NCBI GenBank assembly: GCA_009801015.1
Contig: VHZZ01020381.1
Coordinates: 9,528-33,749 of the forward strand
DNA from: Silene noctiflora
Taxonomy: Eukaryota; Streptophyta; Magnoliopsida; Caryophyllales; Caryophyllaceae
DNA: 24,222 bases
Reading direction: 5' to 3'
Shown here: piece by piece, positions 1-9,046 of the stretch
Position numbering within the stretch: the first letter of the stretch is position 1
How the letters are laid out: every line of letters begins with the position of its first letter
Position numbers and translations under genes: made by a program
Notes under the pieces: generated by a model
Databases searched by the model: none
Seen by the model: only the letters and a program-made list of their open reading frames with translations
What the model was told of the DNA's origin: nothing

Positions 1-95
1 GCCATCCTTGTGGTTCGACACCCTTATTATACTACTTAATTTGGGTTTTTATAAATTGTTTTTGATCGGGAGTTGACGGCAAAATCCCGCTATCA
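1..95 (+). mobile_element. LTR-end-like (U5) fragment
   Basis: The stretch starts with a tgtggttcgacaccc motif at 10-23 and runs to a tgacggca end near 80. Sequences of this kind (a 'TGTGG..TCGACCC' box followed by an AT-rich tract and a short CA end) are familiar from the 3' part of plant Gypsy LTRs. The same box occurs in reverse at 24101-24122 in a better-delimited LTR. No primer-binding site or coding sequence follows, so this is at most a relic cut by the window edge. Family assignment is inference. Confidence 0.35.
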
Positions 96-177
96 TTGTG
101 TTTTTTCAATTTCAAGTGATGTGAGGTTGAAACCCAATCAAAGTAAAAGAAAATTAAAATAATTATCTTAAACAAAA

Positions 178-1077
178 TCGGGAATGCAAAAGTGTTACAG
201 AGTTTTTATGCGATAACGATATGCCTCATAAATTAAAGAGAAAATTCTATCGCACAGTGATTAGGCCAACCTTACTTTACGGCTTCAAATGTTGGGCCGT
301 GAAACATTGTCACATTCAAAAAGACGAGTGTGGTGGAGATGCGTATGTTAAGGTTAATTTGCAGTCATACAAGGAAAAATCGATTAAAAAATGAGGTGAT
401 TAGGGAAAAGGTGGAAGTGGAACAAATAGAGGACAAGATGATGAAAAAACGATTAAGATGGGTCGCCCATGTGAAAATGAGACCTATGGACGCACCAGTT
501 AGGAGGCTCGAGACCCGGGAAACAGAAAAGGGTTGTCAGGGGCAGAGAGAGACCAAAACAGACATGGCTCAGAGTGATAGAGCACGTATGATATTTTTTG
601 GGCTTGACGAGGGAATGGTGACAGAGAGGGCACAATGGAGGGAAATGATACATGTGAATGTTTAGTATTTGATGTCATTTGAAATATTTAGTGTTTTTAT
701 TTAATTTTAAAAATCTATTTATTCTTTTCGGATTTATTACACGTTTTTATCAACAACTTTCTTATATATTATTACTTAGTTCACTTTTAAGGTATTCCGG
801 ACCCTTAAGTTTTAATTCGGTTTTCAAAATCGTTTTAATCTTTATTCTCGATTTAAATTCTAAGTTTTTATAAAAGAAAATCCNNACTTCGATTTTAAAA
901 CCTAAAAGTTTACCTTGCCTTTTGTATTATGTTTCACTCCCTTCTGTTTTTCACTTTTCCTTTTCTATATTTTCGCATTTTGAGGTGTGCGATCACCCAT
1001 GGACAGTTCTAAAGCATGATTCATGTCAGTCGACCCCAAATAATTTTGGAATTAAGGTTTTTATGTTGTTGTTGTAA
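178..1077 (+). mobile_element. RTE-type LINE, decayed 3' end
   Basis: This is the C-terminal end of a plant RTE-clade non-LTR retrotransposon. From about 231 the frame reads FYRTVIRPTLLYG and CWAVK, the usual block just after the reverse-transcriptase core. After a frameshift near 328 it continues at 330-665 with MRMLRLICSHTRKNRLKNE, VIREKV and RLRWVAHVK, again diagnostic of these LINEs. The open stretch at 330-665 is therefore a pseudogene fragment, not a gene. The tail 985-1077 carries the conserved 3' end ('gtcgaccccaaataattttg', 'attaaggtttttatg') and finishes in ttgttgttgta, the TTG-repeat tail of RTE elements. The AT-rich piece 666-980 has diverged beyond recognition and includes two N bases at 884-885. 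No target-site duplication was identified. The catalytic RT motifs are absent, so the copy is 5'-truncated and dead. Confidence 0.8.
884..885. other. Two undetermined bases (NN)
   Basis: The sequence reads tccnnacttc here. It is an assembly ambiguity inside the decayed LINE and affects no gene. Confidence 0.99.
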
Positions 1078-1222
1078 TTATTTTAAACAAAACCGACGAA
1101 AAAAAGTTGTAAAGGGATTGATTATTATTACTTGATGTTTCACCAATTTATAGGAGTTCATATAAAAAACAACAATGTTATCAATTATAAATACCGGCCT
1201 AAACTATCTCAAAAATTCAACG

Positions 1223-1476
1223 TCTATACTTTATTATAATTTTTCTTCAGTTAAAAAATTCATATATGTACTTCTTTCACTTTTTACTTTTTAAATTTCA
1301 ATTTAAGACTTCTATGTTATAATGAAAGACTTGTCACATGTCCGGTATTATAGGTTCATAACAAAAGACTTTATTACATATCGCGTGTGTTCCACTTACA
1401 CATCAGTTTTATTAAGTCTAAACTATCATGAAAGACACTACAACGTGCCCGTGCATCACACGAGCATTAAAACTAG
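1223..1476 (+). mobile_element. Short non-autonomous Helitron-like element
   Basis: The 5' end at 1223 reads TCTATACTTTATTATAAT, resembling the TC-starting 5' termini of plant Helitrons. The 3' end carries a degenerate hairpin (gcccgtgc, loop atc, acacgagc, 1447-1465), about eight bases, then CTAG at 1473-1476 followed by host T. Hairpin plus CTRR plus T is the classic Helitron 3' signature. There is no terminal inverted repeat and no coding capacity. The base before the 5' end is G rather than the expected A, which weakens the 5' boundary; the 3' boundary is stronger. It lies just upstream of the elongin-B promoter. Confidence 0.5.
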
Positions 1477-1567
1477 TTATTTTATTCAAATAGGTGGACA
1501 AAACGACCCATGAACAAGTAACTACTCGAAAATAAATAAAACACAAATAGGATTATACATCAAGTTG

Positions 1568-1577
1568 TATATAAGTA
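1568..1577 (+). promoter_or_regulatory. Possible TATA box for the elongin-B gene
   Basis: The run tgtatataag sits about 30 bases upstream of 1600, so transcription could begin near 1600. The first exon, ending at a consensus donor (GTAAGT at 1682), would then be about 80 bases long. This rests on motif and spacing only. Confidence 0.35.
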
Positions 1578-1600
1578 TTGTACAACTAAACTATAAGTAC

Positions 1601-4416
1601 ATGAGCTTAAAGAGGCCAACAATTGAAGGAGAGAAAACGCGGAGGATTGCGTCTGAAGCAGCTGCTGGTGATTGGAATTGGGTAAGTGGCATCCAGCAAA
1701 ACCAAACGAACATCCTTAATTTCCAATAATTCTTATTTAATTTTGTCAACCAATTTAATTACTTCCTATTTCTTGCTAATTAATTACGATTAATTGTGCA
1801 GCAAAATCAGCCAGTTTATCAGCTTTGCTCTTTCTCCAGGGCTTTTCTCCCTTCAGAAATGGTAACAATTTACTATATTATACAGTAATTATAATCTTAC
1901 AATTTATCCTTTTTCTTTTAATTTGAATTCATTGTTTTAATTTGTTCTTCATAATATTGTCAATATGCATGGATTTGACCTGACTTTAAACCATTGATCA
2001 TGTAATTTTAATAAACCAAACTAAGAACTGTTGGTAATATTGAATTTGAGAGTTTAAATGATGTTTGATTTGTATTTTGTGATATGGGTTTTAATTTTTC
2101 ATGATATTTAGGAAGTGGGTATAATTGATATTATTGTGTAGCTGAGTTTGCCTCAAGTATTTTGTGAATGACTGGGTATGCTGGATTCTTGAGAAAGTTT
2201 TCGTCTTTTTGAAGTTCGAGATTATAATGTGTAAACCCCGGCAAGGGAATGGAATTATTAGGTGTAAACTGTAAACCCTGATGAGGGAAATTGTAATGTG
2301 TAAATCATGATGAGGGGTATGCGCGGAATCTCATGAAAGCGATTATCTAGTTTGTAAGAATCTGTCCATTTGAGCGAGCATTGATTAGTTATGATGTATT
2401 ATGAATCACATGATGCAATAAACATGTAAGTTGAAAATTTGTGCATCAGCTCAGCATTTGGGATTTCTTTGTGATATATATTTGTGGTTCACTATGTTTG
2501 GCTGTTTGATTCAGGCTATGTATATTCGTGTTAAGCGTAGCACGACAACCTACTTCATTCAGTGTGATCCAACTGAAACAGTTTTAGAGATTAAGCAGAA
2601 ATTACATGGCCTTATTGATCAGCCAGTTAGTGACCAACGGCTGATTATTGCTGATACTGGAGATGTTCTGGATGATGCCAAGACTTTGGCTGATCAGAAG
2701 GTAGTGATTAAATTGTTGATTAATTGACAATTTTTGATCTGTTAACCTTATAATCAAGCTCCTAAATCCTGAACGATGCTGTCCTTTCAAGTATAATGAA
2801 ACTGAATGATGTTTTTCGTTTTTAGGTTGAAAATGATGCTGTGGTTGCCTTGACTTTGAGAAAAGGTACTCTTCTTGTTCCTGCTTTCATTTTTCTGTTT
2901 CTAGATTTAAAATTTCAGCGGTCAAACTAAACCGATCTAACCATTTATTCGTACTACCGTCAACCCATTACCAAAGACGTTTACACACTTTACAGTCCAT
3001 GCCACCAAACCCAGCTGGGCTTGGTTAGTTCCACTGTTCCAGTGCTCATTGGCTGAAAGGTTCTTGAGTTTTTTAGCTCCCAGTAAATATTATTACCTGA
3101 TCTTCATAATTTTTATTCGGTGGCATGCGTTTTTGTGCCTGAAAGGAAAGCAATGTTAATTTGTTTAATCTTATTGTCAAGTGCTTTAAATAACCCAGTC
3201 ATTGTTGTCACTCTCACAAGTCCCAACTTAATGAAATGGAAGGAAGTATGATTTGTTATGGATGCTTGTTTATAAAACTAGTTTGTTTGAGCTGGAAATA
3301 GGGCATGCCATTTGCAACACTATTTATGCCAAATTGTCAGGACTATTGAGCAGGTCTCTCACATGTATATTTCCATGCACAAATTAAATTATTGTGGCAC
3401 CATCTTTGTTATAAAGAAGAATATCAAGAAATATTTCAAACTAGTAGTGATGATGGAAATCGGAGATGCATGCTTGTGTGCAGCAGAAGGAACTGATAGG
3501 AGTTCTCGTGGGGGGTAAAGTTGGTATGCCTTATGGTGGTGGTGTAGGGCCTGGTAGAAATATAAAGCAAGTACATGGACAGTCTTTTTGCATATTGTGT
3601 GGCATTTAGCTTGCAAGTATGTGGTTTTTTCAGCGCAACAGGCATTTTCTACTAATAAAGTACCAGCATCAAGGTGGAAGGTTTCTCGGTTTCCGCCTAG
3701 ATGCATTACCATACCTGCAAATATAGATGCATTAGTTCGTCTGACATTGAGTACGTTTTAGTAGATACACTATTAATTGAGATATTGATTACTCTTTAGT
3801 AGATGCACTCAATCCAAGCAAGCTCTCTGACTCTACTTTGAGGATGAAAACACTGGTGATCAGGGAACTTATATTTCTTGTTGGAACAGCTGATGGACGT
3901 GGGCAGTGTTTAAAGGTTCTCGGTCACTATTTGAGTATTTTTTTTGTCAAGGCTTTGTAAATAGCTGAACTCGCGGCTCTTATGATGGTGATTTTGAGAC
4001 AAATTTTGGGTTATTTGTTTTCTAACCAAAGGTCAAGCGTAGCGTTTTTAGTCTGACAGTCTGATACTCCTGGTGTACATTCTACATATCCTAACTGAGA
4101 GATTGAATCCACTCTATTTTGGGAGGAATTGTCATTTTTTTGTAGATAAAGAGTTGAAAGTGATTGAATGAGAGACCAATAAACTCTTTTTTTCTGGTTT
4201 TAGGATTTCTGCGATCATTTGGAACATACATTATCTTTATTTTACTTCAAGAACTACATTCAACAATTTTATATTCAAGTTACTTTTTTCATTCGTCAAC
4301 CCTAAATTTTTCCGTTTCTTTTACTTCCAGATGACAATGAATTTGAAGATGTCAACATTGTAAAGCCAAATGATTTCTACCAATCCCGTGAAGCTGATGG
4401 TAGTTCCAATTGGTGA
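1601..4416 (+). CDS. ELOB: Elongin-B-like ubiquitin-fold protein
   Basis: Elongin B is the ubiquitin-like partner of elongin C in BC-box/cullin E3 ligases and in the elongin transcription-elongation complex (family knowledge). Certain coding exons are 2515-2700, 2826-2865 and 4331-4416 (TGA 4414-4416). Joined they read MYIRVKRSTTTYFIQCDP, IKQKL, DQRLI, DVLDDAKTL, VENDAVVALTLRK, DDNEFEDV and DFYQSREADGSSNW, giving 102 residues from the Met at 2518. That is about the usual plant length, with one ubiquitin-like fold over residues 1-80. Two upstream exons, 1601-1681 (donor GTAAGT) and 1802-1861 (acceptor gtgcag), stay open and in phase. They would add MSLKRPTIEGEKTRR onward (47 residues) plus an Ala codon. 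They may equally be 5' UTR, with translation starting at 1859 (ATG|GCT ATG TAT) or at 2518. The last intron, 2866-4330 (1465 bases), is AT-rich with no recognised gene; short open frames in it look random. Confidence 0.85.
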
Positions 4417-5176
4417 TGAAGTTACAATCCTCACTTAAGGTCAGTTCAAATAGCAGCTAGCGTGACTGTAATGGATGATGAAGTGCCAACTATGGAAATA
4501 TTTGTTCCCCTTATTTTCCCGCGACAATTTGCCAGTGTGAAACTTCTTTTAGTAGCTATAAGAATTCTTAGATGCTGATTTATCATCAGAGGTGTACTGC
4601 TTGTTCATCTTTGGTTTTCTCGAATTCCTCGAGTTAAATGTCACTATTATGTTATTAATTCTAGGCCGCAATTCTGTATTCTGTAGAGGTTTTAACTAAA
4701 AAATACCATGGACAATTGGACATATGCTGGACTAGACTGAGTTTGATCAAATGACCTAATTTGATACAGTACTTGGAAACATTCCGTCGTATTTTGGATT
4801 TGAGGCAGTCAAACCGACCCTCGTATATTCCCGCAGTGCTTCATATACATAACCGTAAATGGCATTGCTCTCACAGCCTGCATCGAAATTCAAAAGTTCT
4901 TTCTTGTTCAATTAGTTTGTTATGCCTGTACAGTTTCTTCTTTCTTTAAAGAGACTCGGAACTGTAGGGGAAAATGTACCATTATTAAATATATATACCT
5001 GCCAGGATGATACATACTGTCTCTTGACCACATAAGTAGACACAACCAGAAAAAGGAGGTTTAATAAAAAACAGCTATTGTCTTGTCGAAAATAACGAAA
5101 TCTAATATTGAACTTTCTCAAACGCGAATCAAACATTACAAGTAGCAATATACAGTCTTAGTAGTAGGACACATAA
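4417..5176. other. Convergent 3' flanks of elongin B and quinone oxidoreductase
   Basis: About 760 bases lie between two stop codons that face each other. The region should hold both 3' UTRs and polyadenylation sites. I see no ORF with recognisable similarity and no transposon ends here. Confidence 0.6.
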
Positions 5177-7714
5177 TCACAAAGAGCCATCTGGTATGAG
5201 CACAACGGACCCGGTTGTTTGCCGGCTCTCAAGGGCTGAATGAGCCTCGGCTGCTTGAGAAAGTGGATACTTGTGATTAACACGAACCTTCAAGACACCT
5301 TTAGCCACATTTTCAAATAATTCTCCGGCAGCTTCAAGTAGTTCCTCTCGGATTGCCGTGTAATGCATAAGCGATGGCCTTGTTAAGAAGAGGGATTTTA
5401 CGGCCAGTGCTGACAATGGAATGGGATCAGGTGCCCCTGACGACATGCCAAATATTACCAGGGAACCTCGTACTTTCAAGCAATCCAACGATCCCTGCGA
5501 TCACAAATTGCAATTCTAGTTTTAGAATTTTTTGTTTCGGCAATTTCATGTAGTATTAAAGCACAGATTTTGTGAGACAAATAAAGTCGTCAACTTTTTG
5601 GCCAATTTTGGACATTCATGTCAAATGTTACGAAACTCGATGACTTCTACTTGCCGCATTTTGCATTTTACTGCATGTGTTAGGCAATATTGGCCGCATT
5701 TAGTGATATCAGACCACGCCAAACGATACTGCAATTGACACCGATGTTTAATACTATGATCTAGATAACTTATATGAGAAGGTAAAGTGTTTTTCCAGGT
5801 TGAAACACAGAAAAAAGGCGACTACCTGAAAAGTGTCCTTTCCAACAGAATCGTAGACAACTTCTACCCCTTGCCCCCCAGTAATCTCATTCACACGAGC
5901 CACAAAGTCTTCCTTGTTGTAGAGTATAACGTGGTGGCACCCGTCCTCTCTGGCTTGGATTGCTTTCTCTTTTGTCGAAACAGTACCAATGACAGTCGCA
6001 CCAAGGGCATTCGCCCATTGGCATACTAGAGAACCTACCCCTCCTGCAGCGGCATGAACAAGGACTGTATGACCAGCTTCAACCTAAGATTTCGCAAATT
6101 AGAGAAGATAATAGAAAAGAACATTATATTAAAGTTAGCTTTTAACAACCATCTTACTCGGAACATCTTACAGTATCAACTAAAGCAGCACCAATATAGG
6201 CAAACCAGAAATGTAATCAAATTTTGGAGGACAGGGCTGACCAAATAGGTAGCATGGGCAACACATCAAGAGTCGAGACGACAAATAGATGGAAGTGAAT
6301 ATACCTTGAAGCTACGACGAACTAAACAATGAGCTGTTAAACCCTTGAGCATGATAGATGCAGCAATAACAGGATCAATAGAAGATGGAACAGATACGAC
6401 TTTGTTGGCCGGAAGTATCTGTTCCTCTGCATATGAACCCATTGGATTACCAGCATAAGCAACAATATCTCCCACCTGCCTTCCGGTTAATCCTGGACCC
6501 ACAGCAATCACCTCCCCTGCTGCCTCCATTCCTGTCGTTATCATCACCCCGTCAAACTCAACAAGAAGGAACGGCGAAAAGAAAAAAAAAAAAAAAGAAA
6601 AGAAAAACAGTTTATAATGTGAAAATAGCTACCCATGAGCACTTAGATCAACTGGCAAGGGGTTGTTCTAGCTTAACCAGAGGTCTCGTGCTCGAGCCCT
6701 GGGAACGCGGCAGTGTTGAAACTCATGAGGGAGAACTTTACCGCCCTAGTGGTCTTACCCGACTCGAATCCGGATTAAACCGGATGGTTTACACAAAAAA
6801 ATAATAATGTGAAAATAGCTTTCCTGAAAGACCATTTGAAACCGGAACAGCATAAAAGCTAGAAATGGGAGTAAACCTGGTGTGAAGGGTAATGCAGGAG
6901 GCTTGTAGTCTCCCTTAGGGTAATAGACATCAATGAAATTAAGTCCGACGGCTTTGTTTCTCACAAGAATCTCACCCTCTTTCAGCTCACCGAGTCCTAC
7001 ATCTTCCCACTTTAGTACCTACAGCGGCCGCCACCATTATCTTCAGACTCTTAGTAAATTGCAATTTTAAAAGCATTGTAACAAGTGGTCACAGCTTTTA
7101 AGTTTGTGAGATTAACAAAACAAAAGTCCATTCAGCAAGACTGCCTAACAAACATTCATTCATACTCAAGAGAATACACTCCCAAATTATTGATACAAAA
7201 AGCACATGCGCCATTCGTTTCGATTTACTATGGAATACCCATGAGGGTAGAGTCTGGGGTTTAAAACTTGGGTGAAAATCCTAGGGCCTCGGGTTCGAGA
7301 CCCCTCAAAGAGCAATGAGCCTATGCCTTCCTGACTTTGAGTCTGTTCTCAGTAAAAAAAAAAAAAAAGGGGGGGGGGGGGGGGGGGGGGGGGGATTGAC
7401 CTATCTATAATCTATGCGTTCCCATCTGGTAAAAATGTAACGGGCTAACGGCTGCAAGTCCCTTGGTCATGGAAAACAAAATAAGCCACATGCAAACAAA
7501 ATCGAAAAGTTAAGCATAACTAGCATAACTTATTTGATCATAAATTCATGCTCCTTGTGTACTAATCCATAGTTATTTTTGTTTGAGACTTTCCTTAGAC
7601 AAAAATCAAATAAATAACGATTAACTGAGACGGAGGGAGTAATCTCATTTGGGCATAAGGAAAAGAAATAACCTGTGGGCCGCCATGTTCATGGACTCTG
7701 ATAGCTTTCACCAT
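5177..7714 (-). CDS. Quinone oxidoreductase, zeta-crystallin type (MDR)
   Basis: This is an NADPH-dependent quinone (or enal) reductase of the medium-chain dehydrogenase/reductase superfamily. Five exons in transcript order, 7714-7673, 7018-6877, 6531-6305, 6083-5826 and 5494-5177, all meet GT-AG junctions and keep frame: 987 bases, 328 residues, normal for the family. It starts MVKAIRVHEHGGPQ, continues with VLKWEDVGLGE, NKAVGLNFIDVYYPKGDY and FTPG|MEAAGEV, and ends TTGSVVLIPDGSL. The catalytic fold (about 1-135) has no zinc-binding cysteine pattern, as expected for zeta-crystallins. The nucleotide-binding motif is AAAGGVG at residues 148-154. Family knowledge suggests a cytosolic homodimer that limits redox cycling of quinones. 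The frame stays open for about 36 codons upstream of the chosen Met but contains no ATG, so MVKA is the start. Introns 1 and 2 carry SINEs and MITEs. Confidence 0.93.
6577..6607. repeat. Purine-only A-rich low-complexity tract
   Basis: An almost pure A tract with scattered G (gaaaagaaaaaaaa…) lies in intron 2 of the quinone reductase, just upstream on the plus strand of the SINE at 6631. On the transcript strand it is a T/C-rich tract near the intron 3' end, where a polypyrimidine tract would be expected. Confidence 0.7.
6614..6820 (+). mobile_element. tRNA-derived SINE with 17-bp target-site duplication
   Basis: The element body is 6631-6803 (173 bases). It is flanked by perfect direct repeats ataatgtgaaaatagct at 6614-6630 and 6804-6820, which is a target-site duplication. 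A tRNA-like A box lies at 6644-6655 (TAGATCAACTGG) and a B box at about 6689-6700 (GTGCTCGAGCCC), matching an internal RNA polymerase III promoter. The body ends in an A-rich tail (acaaaaaaata). It has inserted into intron 2 of the quinone reductase, antisense to the gene. The perfect duplication points to a fairly recent insertion. The open frame across 6385-6804 is a chance product of antisense exon 3 plus the SINE. Confidence 0.85.
7230..7368 (+). mobile_element. Second tRNA-derived SINE, left boundary unclear
   Basis: It contains a perfect B box, GGTTCGAGACC at 7292-7302, preceded by an A-box-like TAGAGTCTGGGG near 7248 and followed by a body ending in a 15-base A tail (7354-7368). The structure fits a SINE of a different subfamily from the copy at 6631. 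I found no clear target duplication, partly because a poly(G) run follows the tail. It lies in intron 1 of the quinone reductase, antisense to the gene. A tRNA gene is unlikely: no cloverleaf or acceptor pairing is evident and the A tail is typical of a SINE. Confidence 0.6.
7354..7394. repeat. A15-G26 homopolymer junction
   Basis: Fifteen A are followed directly by 26 G. The A run is the SINE tail. The G run is extreme for an AT-rich plant intron and is also a place where sequencing or assembly can fail. Confidence 0.9.
7551..7639 (-). mobile_element. Stowaway-like MITE (about 90 bp)
   Basis: The right end reads gagacggagggag, the reverse of the CTCCCTCCGTCTC terminus typical of plant Stowaway MITEs. 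The left end, CTCCTTGTGTACTAATC, is a diverged inverted copy. The internal sequence is AT-rich. TA target duplications are not cleanly preserved (TA on the right only). It lies in intron 1 of the quinone reductase. Confidence 0.5.
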
Positions 7715-7811
7715 TTTTGAATAAGCTCTAGCTGCAAAATTTGGTGCTGTAGTATTGTAGTAATATAGTACTCCGTACTTGTATAAATGGTAAGTGAGTG
7801 ATCCGCTGATT

Positions 7812-8130
7812 TAAGACTATGTTTATCCATGGGTCTATTTCACCATGGTCTAACATTTAATTATTATTCTTTATTCACAACCCACTTTTCCAAACCCACC
7901 ATAATTTTTCTATTTTATCATCCTATCTTTCACGCACTTTAACTCATCCTCATGGCACACTTGCATTGGCTGATTTGATTTTTTAATCACTTTTTTCCTT
8001 TCACCCAACCTCACACCTTGGTCCTCTTTGCACTCAAACATACCAAAGGTTTCAATGGGTTTGAGTTTTTTATCATTTCTTTTCCTTTCACCCTGCTCCC
8101 CCCACTTTCCCCCCGTTAAACATGGTCTAA
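7812..8130. mobile_element. Harbinger/Tourist-like MITE with TAA duplication
   Basis: The termini GACTATGTTTA (7815-7825) and TAAACATGGTC (8117-8127) are inverted repeats with one mismatch in 11. They are flanked by TAA on both sides (7812-7814 and 8128-8130), the TWA-type duplication of PIF/Harbinger elements. The element is 313 bases and has no transposase. Extra subterminal copies of the terminal motif (gggtct, catggtctaac) lie at 7831-7854. The open frame on the minus strand here is a by-product. It sits roughly 100 bases upstream of the quinone reductase start and could affect its promoter. Confidence 0.65.
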
Positions 8131-8190
8131 GAGCGAATGGAAGACGTAGAAAAGTCAATCTTTACATACAATTAAGCTTAAGACGGTACT

Positions 8191-8318
8191 ATCCGTTTTA
8201 AACTTTAAAACGAGTACTACCTAAAGACAAATCTTTTACCTTTTCAATTCACTCTAATTTTATCTTACTCATCTTACATGAATCTATATTTGACCTGTCT
8301 TAAAACTTAAACGGATCT
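8191..8318. repeat. Imperfect inverted repeat, MITE-like
   Basis: The left arm ATCCGTTTTAAACTTTAAAA (8191-8210) and the right arm, running to 8318 (gtcttaaaacttaaacggat), are near reverse complements around about 85 bases of AT-rich sequence. They look like degraded transposon ends, but the family was not identified. Confidence 0.4.
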
Positions 8319-9046
8319 TAGCCAAAAATTTGTGAAATACATAATGGATGTAGATTGTAGTGTAGCACTGTAACAGGGTAGGTTGGTAAAAATTGACGTA
8401 ATGGATGGCATCATTGTTTCAATTTTCAAGTCTGGCCAGCTCCCTTTGATTATGCCCACTTGGCTCCGCTCTAATCCTTTTTGGCAAATTTTTAATTTTG
8501 ACCTTCTAGAAATGACAATACATTCAATTTAAATAATGTTAAAAAGAAAGCTTAGTTGTGCGATGTCACAAACAAAATTTATGGATTCCTTTTTATTTTT
8601 CACGATCTATTAGACAATGTTAAAATTCCGTTGATCTATTTTATATCTATGTATATATATTTAATTTACAAAGTACTTTTCGTGTACCTATAAGGATGTC
8701 ACATACGAAGAGACGGACTTATCATAATAGTCGTGAACGGGTAAATACATACGGAGTAGTAGCTGATGGTACATGAGTACATGACGCATAATAATTTTTG
8801 ATCAAAATCTCCTACTTACCAAACGTATTAAATAAACATATTACATATCGTTAAATCGAAAATTATACTCGAAATTAAAAGGCGGAATAGGGATCTTCCT
8901 ATTTATTCCGACTAGCACTCGTACAATAGATAACCAAGCAAATCCTAAATCTAATTGTCTATATCTACAATTGCATCTAATAAGTAATAACCACTGAGTA
9001 CCTGACAACATATGTAGTTACACGGGATCTGTACTAGTTACGTATA
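8319..9046. other. Intergenic, CSLD 3' flank and quinone reductase 5' flank
   Basis: This AT-rich stretch has no recognisable gene. Short tacggagta-type fragments suggest old MITE remnants. It should include the 3' UTR of the CSLD gene next to 9046. Confidence 0.5.

Noticed and set aside
330-665. 111-codon open frame
   Set aside because: It is the C-terminal part of a decayed LINE reverse transcriptase, not a host gene; the frame breaks near 328.
3389-3712. Minus-strand open frames of 107 and 69 codons in the long elongin-B intron
   Set aside because: No recognisable similarity, low-complexity His/Tyr-rich translation, and they lie antisense inside an intron.
6631-6803. tRNA gene
   Set aside because: A and B boxes are present, but there is no cloverleaf; the target duplication and A tail show it is a SINE.
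6385-6804. 139-codon plus-strand open frame
   Set aside because: It joins antisense exon 3 of the quinone reductase to a poly(A)-rich tract and a SINE, so it is a chance frame.
7024-7036. gcggccgccaccatt, looking like a NotI site plus Kozak cloning scar
   Set aside because: It lies in genomic intron sequence next to a normal splice acceptor, with plant sequence on both sides; coincidence is the simpler view.
7910-8158. 82-codon minus-strand open frame
   Set aside because: It lies almost entirely inside the Harbinger-like MITE.
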